DNA of 64,000 nucleotides from Dorea sp. AF36-15AT (GCF_003477705.1 NZ_QUDV01000003.1:1-64000), one strand, 5' to 3'. Shown: positions 42,619 through 52,124, counted from the stretch's first letter. Notes: generated by a model not told the origin, from the letters alone. Translations and numbers: made by a program.

Positions 42619-43338
42619 CTACACTTCAAATGGATAGATCTCATCCAATGAGATGGTATCCAACACATCCAGATATTCCTGACCGAAGGTATCCACATAC
42701 TCGGCAAGAGCCAGTGTGACGGCTTTCTCTCCGGCAGCGCCTAGCTGTTTGATCAGGACGCGGGTAATGGTGTGCATCAGATGTGCTGTATGGAAATTGA
42801 AATCTTTCATGCAGGATGTGCCAAGTTCCTTTTTCTTAGCGGCAAGAGCTTCATTGTCCTCAGCAGATAACGGATGCCCCCAGTCGAATTTACAGCAGTC
42901 ACCGCCCCAGCTCATAGAAGTGCTGATCGGTGTACATGTAAAATCCGGTCGGAATCCCTGATAGACAGCATTGTCAACATTGACACAGTAGTATTTGCCG
43001 TATTCGGTAATGTGGTGCTTCTGCCAGGCTTCACACCAGGCGCATTTGGAAATGTAGGTCTGCAGTGTCGGCTCCGTACAGAGCTGTCCAAATTCCATCT
43101 GTCCCGGGTAGTCAGGCTTCCACTCGCCGTAAGCCTGATTCGTCATGGTATTCAGCGGATCTCCGTGTGTCTGTGCATTAAGAGCCATGCGCCGTCCCCG
43201 TTCTTTACCATATTCGGTCATGGCATCCAGAATGGCGTCCTTTCCGCGATTGCCGCAGAGGCGGATTGCATGTTTGGATAGAAAGGCAAACATCATCGCA
43301 TGGTGTTCAATCTGACAGACTGTATGAGATATATTCAT
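42619..43338 (-). CDS. L-2-amino-thiazoline-4-carboxylate hydrolase family protein
   Basis: Encodes 239 residues from the minus-strand ATG at 43338, which follows GGAGGTAATTATT; an earlier start lies upstream of that ribosome site. The pattern (CGNRGKDAILDAM, YGKERGRRMALNA, CAWCEAWQKH, YCVNVDNAVYQGF) matches the ATC hydrolase family. Characterised members open the thiazoline ring toward cysteine, but most gut relatives are untested. It is the first gene of a minus-strand series. Confidence 0.75.
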   Translation of the reverse strand: MNISHTVCQIEHHAMMFAFLSKHAIRLCGNRGKDAILDAMTEYGKERGRRMALNAQTHGDPLNTMTNQAYGEWKPDYPGQMEFGQLCTEPTLQTYISKCAWCEAWQKHHITEYGKYYCVNVDNAVYQGFRPDFTCTPISTSMSWGGDCCKFDWGHPLSAEDNEALAAKKKELGTSCMKDFNFHTAHLMHTITRVLIKQLGAAGEKAVTLALAEYVDTFGQEYLDVLDTISLDEIYPFEV

Positions 43339-43456
43339 AATAATTACCTCCATAAGTATCATAGTCGGGGCTTCTGCCCATTAGCATGATTCAATAACAG
43401 TAGTATAGCACACATAAGAGAGTGTGACATCATGTTATTACGTGCTTTTTGATTGC

Positions 43457-43486
43457 CTGACACTTGTAAACATGGTATATTATAAT
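43457..43486 (+). promoter_or_regulatory. Promoter of the phosphoglucomutase gene
   Basis: CTGACA at 43457-43462 and TATAAT at 43481-43486 with 18 bases between. Confidence 0.65.
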
Positions 43487-43544
43487 TAGATTTTTGTCAT
43501 ATTGAACAAAAAATCATAGAAATAAAAAGCTGGGAGTGGTGAAA

Positions 43545-45227
43545 ATGTATCAGAAAGAATATGAACGCTGGCTGAATACAGATCTGGAAGACGCGGATCT
43601 GAGACCGGAATTAGCGGGAATTGAAGGTAATGATGATGAGATCAAGGAGCGTTTTGCACTGGCATTGAAGTTCGGAACAGCCGGACTTCGTGGTGTGTTG
43701 GGAGCAGGAACGAACCGTATGAATATTTATGTAGTACGTCAGGCAACACAGGGACTGGCTAACTGGGTAAAGACACAGGGTGGAAGCCAGACGGTAGCAA
43801 TCAGCTACGACAGTCGTCTGAAGAGTGATGTATTTGCCAAGACTGCAGCAGGAGTGCTGGCAGCCAATGACATTCAGGTAAGAATCTACGACGCACTGAT
43901 GCCGGTACCGGCTCTGTCATTTGCAACACGTTATTATAAGTGTAATGCAGGTGTTATGGTGACAGCGTCCCACAATCCTGCCAAGTATAACGGATATAAG
44001 GCTTACGGACCGGACGGATGCCAGCTGACTGATGATGCGGCAGCAGTAGTATATGAAGAGATCCAGAAGACGGACGTGCTGACAGGTGCCAAATACATGT
44101 CATTTGCAGAAGGTGTAGAAAAAGGTCTGATTCATTTCGTAGGAGATGACTGTAAGAAAGCACTTTATGATGCAATCGAGTCCAGACAGGTTCGTCCGGG
44201 TCTGTGCAAGACAGCCGGACTGAAGCTTGTATACAGCCCGTTGAATGGTTCGGGATTAGTGCCGGTAACACAGGTATTAAAGGATATCGGCGTGACAGAT
44301 ATTACTATCGTGCCGGAACAGGAATATCCAAATGGATACTTCACCACATGCAGCTACCCTAACCCGGAGATCTTTGAGGCTCTGGAACTGGGACTGAATC
44401 TTGCAAAGGAAAAGGGCGCAGATCTGATGCTCGCTACAGACCCGGATGCAGACCGTGTAGGTATCGCGATGAAGTGCCCGGATGGATCTTATGAGCTGGT
44501 AAGTGGCAATGAAGTAGGTGTACTGCTTCTGGATTACATCTGTGCAGGACGTATTGAGAAGGGTACGATGCCGGAGAACCCAGTAGCAGTGAAGTCTATC
44601 GTATCCACACCACTGGCTGATGCAGTAGCGAAACATTACGGCGTAGAACTCCGTAATGTATTGACAGGATTCAAATGGATCGGTGATCAGATCGCCAAGC
44701 TGGAAGCTGACGGAGAAGTAGACCGTTTTATCTTCGGATTTGAGGAAAGCTACGGATATCTGGCAGGACCATATGTACGAGATAAGGATGCCGTAATCGG
44801 ATCTATGTTGATCTGCGAGATGGCAGCATATTATAGAAGTATCGGAAGTTCTCTGAAGCAGAGGATGGAAGAGATCTACAATGAGTACGGACGTTACCTG
44901 AACAAGGTAGACAGCTTTGAGTTCCCGGGACTTACCGGTATGGATAAGATGGCATCTATCATGCAGGGACTCCGCGACAATCCGCCGACAGAGATCGGAG
45001 GCGTGAAGGTAGTCAAAGCTACCGATTACAAGAAGACGGAAGAGACCGGACTTCCGGCAGCTAATGTACTGATCTACAGCATGGAAGACGGAGCAACCGT
45101 AATCGTGCGTCCGTCCGGTACAGAGCCAAAGATCAAGACATACTTCACCACACTTGGTAAAGATCTGGCAGAAGCTCAGGCAAAGAAAGATCAGTTGGCA
45201 GAAGGACTGAAACCGATTCTTGCATAA
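43545..45227 (+). CDS. Phosphoglucomutase / phosphomannomutase
   Basis: Encodes 560 residues from the ATG at 43545, which follows GGGAGTGG. Active-site motifs: TASHNPAKYNGYK (phosphoserine, about residue 143), DPDADRVG (metal loop, about 301), FGFEESYGY (sugar loop, about 400) and RPSGTEPKIK (phosphate loop, about 525). The length matches the Firmicute PgcA type. It interconverts glucose 1- and 6-phosphate for glycogen, wall polymers and UDP-glucose. Single gene with strong terminator. Confidence 0.93.
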   Translation: MYQKEYERWLNTDLEDADLRPELAGIEGNDDEIKERFALALKFGTAGLRGVLGAGTNRMNIYVVRQATQGLANWVKTQGGSQTVAISYDSRLKSDVFAKTAAGVLAANDIQVRIYDALMPVPALSFATRYYKCNAGVMVTASHNPAKYNGYKAYGPDGCQLTDDAAAVVYEEIQKTDVLTGAKYMSFAEGVEKGLIHFVGDDCKKALYDAIESRQVRPGLCKTAGLKLVYSPLNGSGLVPVTQVLKDIGVTDITIVPEQEYPNGYFTTCSYPNPEIFEALELGLNLAKEKGADLMLATDPDADRVGIAMKCPDGSYELVSGNEVGVLLLDYICAGRIEKGTMPENPVAVKSIVSTPLADAVAKHYGVELRNVLTGFKWIGDQIAKLEADGEVDRFIFGFEESYGYLAGPYVRDKDAVIGSMLICEMAAYYRSIGSSLKQRMEEIYNEYGRYLNKVDSFEFPGLTGMDKMASIMQGLRDNPPTEIGGVKVVKATDYKKTEETGLPAANVLIYSMEDGATVIVRPSGTEPKIKTYFTTLGKDLAEAQAKKDQLAEGLKPILA

Positions 45228-45250
45228 AGATAGATAATAGTAACATTAGA

Positions 45251-45303
45251 AAACACCCTGACGACACAGAGCATATTGCATTGCGTTGTCAGGGTGTTTT
45301 TGC
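45251..45303 (+). terminator. Rho-independent terminator
   Basis: AAACACCCTGAC pairs with GTCAGGGTGTTT across a 25-base loop, followed by TTTTG. Confidence 0.85.
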
Positions 45304-45322
45304 GTAACAGACATATTCTTTT

Positions 45323-45523
45323 TTATAATTTTTCGCGTAATACATCTACCTTACATTCATGAGACTTCTGTGGATCATTTTTGTTGTAAGCAATACCGAC
45401 TGCAAGGATCCGACCGGTGTATTCTGGCACTTCTCCGAATTTGCCTTCATCCAGCAGGGTATCTTTGATCATCCTGCTATATTCCTCATAAGAAGTAATT
45501 TCATCAGGAACTTCGTTAAACAT
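45323..45523 (-). pseudogene. Possible C-terminal remnant of an AAA-ATPase/PD-(D/E)XK protein
   Basis: A minus-strand frame of 66 codons from ATG at 45523, without a ribosome site. The C-terminal segment RILAVGIAYNK and HECKVDVLRE resembles the end of the nuclease domain found in AAA-ATPase-like (DUF1703) proteins, which are over 500 residues and common in gut anaerobes. No upstream ATPase part remains, so this looks like a decayed gene end; a real small protein is less likely. Confidence 0.4.
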
Positions 45524-45706
45524 AATAGTATACAGTGAGAAAGAGATAATGTATAGCAAGCAGAAACAGCATCATGTATAGATTAGATTGCGTAAAGAAG
45601 AAAGTCTCCCTAAAAAGCTGAATTGATATCAACGCCCAGCTCATGGTATAATCTTCACAAAGTTATGATTCAGGCAAAGAATGAGGAAAAAGTGAGGATA
45701 TCATCT

Positions 45707-46630
45707 ATGAAGAACAGGATAACACGGATAGCAATGACACTGACTATGCTGATGGTACCGGCTCTGGTGACAGGGTGCGGACCTTCCAAAAAGCAGATTC
45801 AGCAGGAGTTAAGCTATCAGGAACCGGATCAGGAAGAACTGCATGAGGAGTATCAGTATCTGGCGGAGGTCAATGAGGGCGACGGGGTTGCAACAGGACT
45901 GATCAATGAATATGGAGAATGTGTAGTTGCATGTATGTTTGATGAGATTACCATGGGGATGACGGATGATGGATTCCGGATCCTTGCGTACAAGTCTGTT
46001 TATACGGATAAGCAGGGTGAATCAGAAGCATATAGGTATTATGTGCTGGATGAGAGAGGTCAGATACTGGAGGAGCATGGAGAAGGAATCGAAGAAGAGG
46101 GCGGCGGCTATTATGACGGAGAGGCACTGCTGGAAGAGATGGATAATTATACGCCGGTAGAGGTGGAAGATGCTGTTTCTGAAGAAGCAGAAGAAGAGAC
46201 AGCAGAGGCTGATTCTGCTCCGACAGATGTCGAGATTGTTACAACGGACGATGGCGATTATGAGCTGGTGGATCAGAGTGGAAAGGTATTGATATCAGAT
46301 GAAGATGTGAGCGGCATGGGAGTGTCTGACATTATAAGTATGTATTTTACCAGGGACGGGAAGTATGTGATCGCAGATACCGGCAGCATGTTATATGATG
46401 AAGACGAACTGCCGATCGGTGGTAATGTGCTATTTGATCTGGAGGGCAATGTGAAGCGTTCTAATGATTATGAAAGCATTTCATATGGCGGTGACAATGG
46501 GTGGCTATGTGTGCATAACAAGAAGACAAATCAGACCGTATACCTGAACAGTGATCTTAAGACAGAATTGGATCTGGGGGATGCCTATGGAGCAGCCGGT
46601 GATTTTAAGAAATGCCTGCGGCGGCAGTAA
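45707..46630 (+). CDS. Lipoprotein of unknown function
   Basis: Encodes 307 residues from the ATG at 45707, which follows GTGAGGATATC; earlier in-frame starts would bury the signal peptide. The lipobox is LVTGC (Cys24). Residues 45-110 and 195-300 contain repeated WG-like beta motifs (GLINEYGECVV, YELVDQSGKVLI, VLFDLEGNVKR, YLNSDLKTELD), separated by a Glu-rich linker (155-190). Such WG-type repeats are seen in surface lipoproteins. The protein ends abruptly in a basic CLRRQ, so truncation or a frameshift at the C terminus is possible. The GntR gene approaches on the other strand. Confidence 0.65.
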   Translation: MKNRITRIAMTLTMLMVPALVTGCGPSKKQIQQELSYQEPDQEELHEEYQYLAEVNEGDGVATGLINEYGECVVACMFDEITMGMTDDGFRILAYKSVYTDKQGESEAYRYYVLDERGQILEEHGEGIEEEGGGYYDGEALLEEMDNYTPVEVEDAVSEEAEEETAEADSAPTDVEIVTTDDGDYELVDQSGKVLISDEDVSGMGVSDIISMYFTRDGKYVIADTGSMLYDEDELPIGGNVLFDLEGNVKRSNDYESISYGGDNGWLCVHNKKTNQTVYLNSDLKTELDLGDAYGAAGDFKKCLRRQ

Positions 46631-46765
46631 GCTTATCCATGCACATATGATTGGATAAGGCAATCACCCGGCCGACTCCCAGTACAGCCAGTGCTGTTCC
46701 AAGACCAATGCCGATCAACTTATGGGCAAACAGCAGACCGATTCGTGTGATTTGTTTTTGCTTTA

Positions 46766-47515
46766 TTAGTTATTCCTTCCTTTCATTTTTGCTACAGGGT
46801 CATCCGTCACATGAGGGTGTTCAAAATGAGAGCGGTACTGATCAATCTGTTCTTTGAACAAATGAATAGCAGCTGTAGCATCCCGGTTACGGATGTATTC
46901 CGTTGTCTGGAGCAGAGACTGATAGGTGCGTTCTCTGCCGATAAATTCACAGTAATCTGTCCAGGCGGTAATGGAAGCGGTAAAGAATGCATTCATAATC
47001 ATGGGTGAAATGCAATTGCCACTAAGTGAGACGATAGCTCTCCGGTAGAGAAACAGCGTGTTAGCAAAGCTTTCGATATCTGTATCGAGGGCTTTTTTCA
47101 TGTCACCTTGCAAGATTTCCAGCCGGGCAATGTCATCTTCCGTGCGAGAGGCACAGAGAATCTCCAGAGCCGGACATTCCAAATAAATACGCACATCCAG
47201 AAGACTGGTAATCATTTTCGGATCCAATGTATCACCGCGATAGCGGATGACGGCAAGAAGTGTTTCCAGATTACCGGTAAACGTATAATCTGCTACGTAG
47301 ATGCCTTTTCTCGATATTACGTCCAGAAAGCCGATCCGCGCAAGTTCCCGGATACCATCGTGGACGATGGTCTTGCTGATATTCATCTCATCTGCAAGCT
47401 CCCGCTCAGTAGGAAGCTTGTCCCCAGGCTTCAGTTCGCCCGAGAGAATCATCTCTTCAATCTGGGAAATGAATAATTCCTTAATGGATAAGGTGTTGAT
47501 TGCTTTAAATTTCAT
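46766..47515 (-). CDS. GntR/FadR family regulator
   Basis: Encodes 249 residues from the minus-strand ATG at 47515, preceded by AAGGTCGTGAC. Residues 10-75 form the GntR winged helix (KPGDKLPTERELADEM, SKTIVHDGIRELARIGFL). The remainder is a helical FCD ligand domain, usually binding small organic acids via a metal. It diverges from the CooC operon, and the shared intergenic region holds the FadR-type palindrome TGGTCTGACCA. It is therefore the probable regulator of that operon; the ligand could reveal the pathway's substrate. Confidence 0.88.
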   Translation of the reverse strand: MKFKAINTLSIKELFISQIEEMILSGELKPGDKLPTERELADEMNISKTIVHDGIRELARIGFLDVISRKGIYVADYTFTGNLETLLAVIRYRGDTLDPKMITSLLDVRIYLECPALEILCASRTEDDIARLEILQGDMKKALDTDIESFANTLFLYRRAIVSLSGNCISPMIMNAFFTASITAWTDYCEFIGRERTYQSLLQTTEYIRNRDATAAIHLFKEQIDQYRSHFEHPHVTDDPVAKMKGRNN

Positions 47516-47581
47516 GATAGTCACGACCTTTTTTGTTGATAAGTTCACGGTAGCAGAGGGATAAGGAAAAGTCAATAAAAA

Positions 47582-47634
47582 GTGGTCTGACCACGACCAG
47601 AAAAAAATCAGACAAAACTTTGTATGGTCTGTCA
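47582..47634. promoter_or_regulatory. FadR-type operator between regulator and CooC operon
   Basis: GTGGTCTGACCAC at 47582-47594 is a perfect palindrome around T and matches the TGGT-N3-ACCA pattern of FadR-subfamily regulators. A half site TGGTCTGTCA follows at 47625-47634. The position, between the divergent genes, suits control of both. Confidence 0.7.
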
Positions 47635-47766
47635 ATTTACAAAGACCCTGGTTTGTTAGAAAATAGACAATATAAGATAGTGTCGAAAATTGCGACATTA
47701 GAGTGCGGTGTAATTAATCATTTAATACAGCAAATGATTCAGATACAGAGGAAGGGAGAGCAGCAT

Positions 47767-48525
47767 ATGGAATCAAAGATTATTGCAATGGCTGGAAAGG
47801 GAGGCGTAGGCAAGACCTCACTGGCGGCATCGATGGTGAAGGTATTGGTATCAGCATTTCCGGACAAGAAGATTCTGGCGATTGATGCGGATCCGGCGGT
47901 GGGATTATCGACAGCGCTGGGTGTAGATGTGGAGATCACCATTGATGACATCCGAAAGGAAGTTGTAGCAACAGCAGAAGATGGCGATACCAAGACAGCG
48001 GTAGAGCTTTTAGGGGAAGCTAGATACCGGATCATGGATGCGCTGGTGGAACAGGATGGGTATTCATTTATCGCGATCGGCAGACCGGAGGCAGCAGGAT
48101 GTTACTGTAAGATCAATACGTACCTAAAAGAGGTTATTCGTATCCTGTCATCAAATTTTGATTATATCGTGATTGATGGAGAGGCGGGAATCGAGCAGAT
48201 TAATCGGAGAGTTATGGAGAAGGTAACACATCTGGTGCTGATCACCGATACCAGTCGCAAGGGTACGCAGGTTGTGCAGACAATCCGTAAAGTGGCTGAT
48301 GAACTGGTAATGTATGAGCAGGCAGGTGTGATTATTAATCGAGTTCCGGACGAATCTATTGTCCAATATATGGATCTGGGAGATTTGCCGGTACTGTCCG
48401 TAATACCATCGGATTCATCGCTGGCAGAGTTTGATCTGAAGGGAGAAAATGTGTTCTATCTGTCAGACGATGCAGCAATTGTCAGGGGAGCAAGAGAAGC
48501 ATTGAAGAAGCTGGAGATACTGTAG
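47767..48525 (+). CDS. CooC-type nickel-insertion ATPase
   Basis: Encodes 252 residues from the ATG at 47767, which follows AGGAAGGGAG; an upstream open frame runs through the operator. Deviant Walker A is GKGGVGKTS (residues 10-18), and IDADPAVGLS follows. The CXC motif (Cys112-Tyr-Cys114) is exactly where CooC proteins bind nickel or zinc between two subunits. In known systems CooC or AcsF loads nickel into CO dehydrogenase or acetyl-CoA synthase. No CODH gene lies in this window; the operon instead continues with dehydratase-like subunits and an ACS-like domain protein. ParA/MinD-like roles are less likely given the CXC motif. Confidence 0.85.
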   Translation: MESKIIAMAGKGGVGKTSLAASMVKVLVSAFPDKKILAIDADPAVGLSTALGVDVEITIDDIRKEVVATAEDGDTKTAVELLGEARYRIMDALVEQDGYSFIAIGRPEAAGCYCKINTYLKEVIRILSSNFDYIVIDGEAGIEQINRRVMEKVTHLVLITDTSRKGTQVVQTIRKVADELVMYEQAGVIINRVPDESIVQYMDLGDLPVLSVIPSDSSLAEFDLKGENVFYLSDDAAIVRGAREALKKLEIL

Positions 48526-48564
48526 CTGTTAAGTTCTGGAGATTAAAAGCGAAGAGGGAACGGG

Positions 48565-49764
48565 ATGAAAGATTTAAAGCATTTGTATTTTTTTGAGAAG
48601 TTACTGGATGATGCCAATAACGAACTGGTGCGGGCGGCAAAGGACGAAGGAAGAGTGTGCGTGGGAAGTGTCTGTAGTCTGGTGCCGGAAGTTCTGTTAG
48701 AGCTGCCTGGAACATTTACGGTGCGTCTGCGTGCACCGCGAACCGGCTCGATGGAAATGGGAACCTATTATCTGACGAGTTTCCTGTGCGAGTACAGCAG
48801 AGCACTGCTGGAGCGGGCAATTGAGGGTGGATATCAGTTTCTGGACTGTCTGATCGCGCCGGATGCGTGTGCGATGATCAACCGTGCAGTAGAAAATATG
48901 GAACTGCTTGAGACAATGACCAGCGAGAAATTTTTCTATCAGCATATGGAGGTTCCGATGAAAGCGGATGACAATGGCTTATCCATCTATGTATCAGAAT
49001 GTAAGAGAAAGATTCTGGCACCATTGCATGAAGTGTACGGCATCGACATTTCCGAAGAAGCACTCAGGAAGGCGGTAGAGAACCATAATAAGGTCTGTGA
49101 ACTGATCAGCAAGATTGGCGAATTTCGGAAGGAAGAGAATCCGAGAATTACCGGATATGAGTATCATATGATCACACTGGCATCGTATGTCTGTCCAAAG
49201 GATATGCTGGTTGATAAGCTGGAAGAGACGCTGGAAGAGCTGAAGACCAGAGAGCCGGATGCGAAGAAGAACTGGCGGGCGAAGGTCGTTATGGTCGGAT
49301 CTGAAATTGACGATGTGGATATGATCCGCCTGGTAGAAGAGTCGGGAGCACTCGTGGTGGCTGACCGGTTCTGTTTCGGAGCAATGCCTGGCAGAGAAGT
49401 CATCGAATTGAATGACACGGAAGACGTAGTGACGCAGGTATGCAGACATTATATGTATGCCAGCCAGTGTGCACGTTATATGAATTCGGAGAAGATCAAT
49501 GGCAGACGGGCTTACGTGGATCAGATCGCAAAAGAATACCACGCAGACGGTATTATTTACGAACAGATGAAGTTCTGTGATTATTGGGCATATGAGCGGA
49601 TGGTTGGTTCGCATGTACTGCGAGAAGAATATGGATATCCGGTGCTGTCGGTTGACAGACCATATGCAATCGGATCTTCCGGACAGCTTCGGACGAGAGT
49701 ACAGGCATTTGTGGAAAGTATCGAGATCAAGAAGATTCATAAGAAGCAGGGAGGTGCGAAGTAA
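48565..49764 (+). CDS. 2-hydroxyacyl-CoA dehydratase family subunit (HgdB/YjiM-like)
   Basis: Encodes 399 residues, ribosome site AGAGGGAACGGG. It belongs to the HGD-D family that binds iron-sulfur clusters: cysteines near 32, 37, 75 and 95 plus the late MKFCDYWAYE motif (about residue 340) are the likely ligands. Family members are beta subunits of 2-hydroxyacyl-CoA dehydratases, benzoyl-CoA reductase subunits, or double-cubane proteins such as YjiM. The size is closest to the HgdB/YjiM group. It overlaps the next gene by one base (TAATG) and is followed by the cognate activase. No CoA-transferase or acyl-CoA dehydrogenase is nearby, so an ordinary amino acid fermentation role is unlikely. 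Confidence 0.85.
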   Translation: MKDLKHLYFFEKLLDDANNELVRAAKDEGRVCVGSVCSLVPEVLLELPGTFTVRLRAPRTGSMEMGTYYLTSFLCEYSRALLERAIEGGYQFLDCLIAPDACAMINRAVENMELLETMTSEKFFYQHMEVPMKADDNGLSIYVSECKRKILAPLHEVYGIDISEEALRKAVENHNKVCELISKIGEFRKEENPRITGYEYHMITLASYVCPKDMLVDKLEETLEELKTREPDAKKNWRAKVVMVGSEIDDVDMIRLVEESGALVVADRFCFGAMPGREVIELNDTEDVVTQVCRHYMYASQCARYMNSEKINGRRAYVDQIAKEYHADGIIYEQMKFCDYWAYERMVGSHVLREEYGYPVLSVDRPYAIGSSGQLRTRVQAFVESIEIKKIHKKQGGAK

Positions 49765-51317
49765 TGGGAAAGAAGATCGGAAGTGAGCGCCTCGGAGACC
49801 TGTATCAGCCAGGGAAAAAGGTGCGGAAGCGCAGAGAGTGGCGTGGTGTGAAAGATACGTTCTATGATTACAGCAGATGGCTGCATAACATGGGCGTGCT
49901 CGGCAAATTCATGATGAATAAAAATAATGTAAAAGCATTTTTCCGTTATCGATGGATGGTTAATTATCTGGCGGTACCGATGATGGTTGACCGCCATACA
50001 GCCGGACTGAGAGGCAATCATCTGCGGATCGCACATACGGAATATGATCTGGTTGTGGAAGATATTGCGAAGCTGATGCAGAATATGTTTCAGGCAGATA
50101 AGAACATTGGCAAGGATGAGGAATTATCGAAGAAGATCGTTATCCTGGATGAAAATGAAATGTCCCATCTGTTATGCGGATTCCCGAATCTGATCGGTCT
50201 GGGACGTGAGATTCCGGCAGTCTATGTCAGCGTACTGCTTCAGCAGGATGCTGTGTGTCCGTACATCGATGTGGCACAGGAATACGGCCTGTCCGGTGAT
50301 GTCTGTCCGATGCCGGAAGCAGAAGCCGGCGTATCGATCGCGGATGACTTCCCGATATTTGGAGCATGCGCAATCCAGTGTAATACCACCTGCGACGGCA
50401 GCATGATGGGAAATGGCATTATGGCGAGACGTCTGGAAGGTGAGCATGGCATCCCGTGCTTCCAGTTAGCAGCGCCGATGCGTCATACGGAAGATGGCGT
50501 GCAGGAGTATGCGGCTCAGGAGATCCGCAATGCGATCAAGTTCATTGAAGACTGTACCGGAGAGAAATGGGACTGGGATGCGTATTTTGAATGTGCAAAG
50601 CGATTCAATGCGGAGACCAGAGAACGTCTGGAATGGCTGGATATGAGCACGACCGAGTATCCGCAGGTAATTGGAGCGAATCTGGCGTTGTATACAGAGA
50701 CCGTGTACATGGCAATCGGTGGAAAGGTTCCTGCATTTTTAGATGCGGATAAGAAGATCACGAAGCTTGCCATGGATTCCTATAAGAAGAAAGAAATGAT
50801 CGTGCCGGAGTACCGCCACCGCGCAATTATCTGGGGCGTACAGGCACAGTATTATACAGATTTCCTGCCGTGGCTGCAGAACTGTTGGGGCATTCTGCCA
50901 CTGGTGGATATGTTGAGTCTGGTATCTACCAGGATGATCTCGGAGGACGATCCGGAACAGGCAATCTACGATATGGCTCATTTGTATGAAAATATGATTA
51001 TGCGCAACCGTACGCATGGCGGTTACAAGGTACTGCTGGATGACCTCTGGAGATTCTGCGAGCAGTTCAATGCAGATATGGTCATTCTGTGGGAGCATAT
51101 GAGCTGTAAGGCGCTTGATGGCATGCATGGCATGTTTGAGGAGCAGGCGAGAATACATGGAATCAAATTAATCTGGGCAACACACGATCTGATGGATCCA
51201 CGAGTTGTGCCGAGAGCAAGTCTCAGACAGGATGTAAACCGTTACATGAGAAGCGTGCTCAGAGAAGAGCCGCTAGATCCGAGTCTGGAAGAGATCGACG
51301 ACGGAAGTTCATGGTAG
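49764..51317 (+). CDS. 2-hydroxyacyl-CoA dehydratase family large subunit (HgdA-like)
   Basis: Encodes 517 residues. It has the same fold as the preceding subunit but is longer, like alpha subunits of heterodimeric dehydratases (about 480). Cysteines in VCPYID, DVCPMPE, GACAIQCNTTCDGS and the late HMSCKALDG could hold the cluster; the CAIQCNTTCDG string is richer in Cys than usual. Begins on the preceding stop (one-base overlap), so a 1:1 complex is expected. The acceptor may be a CoA ester or a small molecule as with double-cubane proteins. What it reduces is unknown. Confidence 0.82.
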   Translation: MGKKIGSERLGDLYQPGKKVRKRREWRGVKDTFYDYSRWLHNMGVLGKFMMNKNNVKAFFRYRWMVNYLAVPMMVDRHTAGLRGNHLRIAHTEYDLVVEDIAKLMQNMFQADKNIGKDEELSKKIVILDENEMSHLLCGFPNLIGLGREIPAVYVSVLLQQDAVCPYIDVAQEYGLSGDVCPMPEAEAGVSIADDFPIFGACAIQCNTTCDGSMMGNGIMARRLEGEHGIPCFQLAAPMRHTEDGVQEYAAQEIRNAIKFIEDCTGEKWDWDAYFECAKRFNAETRERLEWLDMSTTEYPQVIGANLALYTETVYMAIGGKVPAFLDADKKITKLAMDSYKKKEMIVPEYRHRAIIWGVQAQYYTDFLPWLQNCWGILPLVDMLSLVSTRMISEDDPEQAIYDMAHLYENMIMRNRTHGGYKVLLDDLWRFCEQFNADMVILWEHMSCKALDGMHGMFEEQARIHGIKLIWATHDLMDPRVVPRASLRQDVNRYMRSVLREEPLDPSLEEIDDGSSW

Positions 51318-51329
51318 GAGGATGAGAGT

Positions 51330-52124
51330 ATGAAATATTATGGAGGATGTGATTCCGGAAGTACCTATACGAAATGTGTGATTCTGGATGAGACTGGTAA
51401 AATGGTAGCAGACGTTACGTTAAGAAGCCGAATTAATTCCGTACTCAGTGCACAGGCTGCACTGGATGAGGCAGTGGCACAGGTGCCGGACCTTAAGAGT
51501 GCGAAGAATCTTGCTTATCTGGTAGGAACCGGTTATGGAAGAAATAAAGTACCGTTTGCAGATGAAAATATATCCGAGATCAGCTGCCACGCAATGGGCG
51601 TGCATGTGGCAGATCCAAGTGTCCGTTCGATCATTGATATCGGCGGTCAGGATGTCAAGGGAATCGCAGTAGATACCGATGGAACGGTATTAAACTTTGC
51701 TATGAATGACAAATGCGCAGCCGGAACCGGACGTTTCTTTGAGGCGATGGCAAAGGCATTTGAGATGGATCTGACAGAGTTTTCGAAGCTGGCACTTCGG
51801 GCAAAGAATGTGATTCCGATCACGGCACAGTGTACCGTCTTTGCTGAGAGCGAGGTCATTTCACTGGTGGGTGAAGGAAAGCCGATGGATGAGATCGCAG
51901 CGGGTATTGAGTTATCGGTGGCAAAGAGATGTTTCGTAATGTCCAAGAAAGCAGGAGCCGTAGACCGGATCACATTGACCGGTGGCTGTGCGAAGAATGA
52001 AGGATTAAAGGCTGCGATTGAGAAGGTATTGAAACTGAAAGTTATCGATCTTCCGGTAGATCCACAGCTGATCGGAGCAATCGGAGCAGCTGAATTTGCA
52101 AGACAAAAGGGAGGCGCAGCATGA
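51330..52124 (+). CDS. ATP-dependent activase of 2-hydroxyacyl-CoA dehydratase (HgdC/BadF-like)
   Basis: Encodes 264 residues, the usual length for the stand-alone activator (HgdC about 260). The ASKHA ATPase fold begins with CDSGSTYTK (phosphate loop 1), and SIIDIGGQDVKG is phosphate loop 2. The bridging [4Fe-4S] cysteines are Cys129 in CAAGTGRF and Cys168 in QCTVFAES, spaced 39 apart as in HgdC. The homodimer takes an electron from ferredoxin and with ATP drives it to very low potential for the dehydratase-like subunits upstream. The stop overlaps the next small gene by four bases. Confidence 0.92.
   Translation: MKYYGGCDSGSTYTKCVILDETGKMVADVTLRSRINSVLSAQAALDEAVAQVPDLKSAKNLAYLVGTGYGRNKVPFADENISEISCHAMGVHVADPSVRSIIDIGGQDVKGIAVDTDGTVLNFAMNDKCAAGTGRFFEAMAKAFEMDLTEFSKLALRAKNVIPITAQCTVFAESEVISLVGEGKPMDEIAAGIELSVAKRCFVMSKKAGAVDRITLTGGCAKNEGLKAAIEKVLKLKVIDLPVDPQLIGAIGAAEFARQKGGAA

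Noticed and set aside
46605..46755. Minus-strand frame of about 50 codons after the GntR gene, with a hydrophobic segment
   Set aside because: No ATG, GTG or TTG start is placed after the nearby GGAAGG, and it overlaps the lipoprotein gene on the other strand.
47620..47766. N-terminal extension of CooC by 49 codons
   Set aside because: It would cover the operator and promoter region; the internal ATG has a strong ribosome site and gives the normal CooC start and motif positions.
48565..51317. Standard 2-hydroxyglutaryl- or lactoyl-CoA dehydratase pathway
   Set aside because: No CoA-transferase, acyl-CoA dehydrogenase or Etf genes are present, and nickel-handling genes are not part of those pathways.
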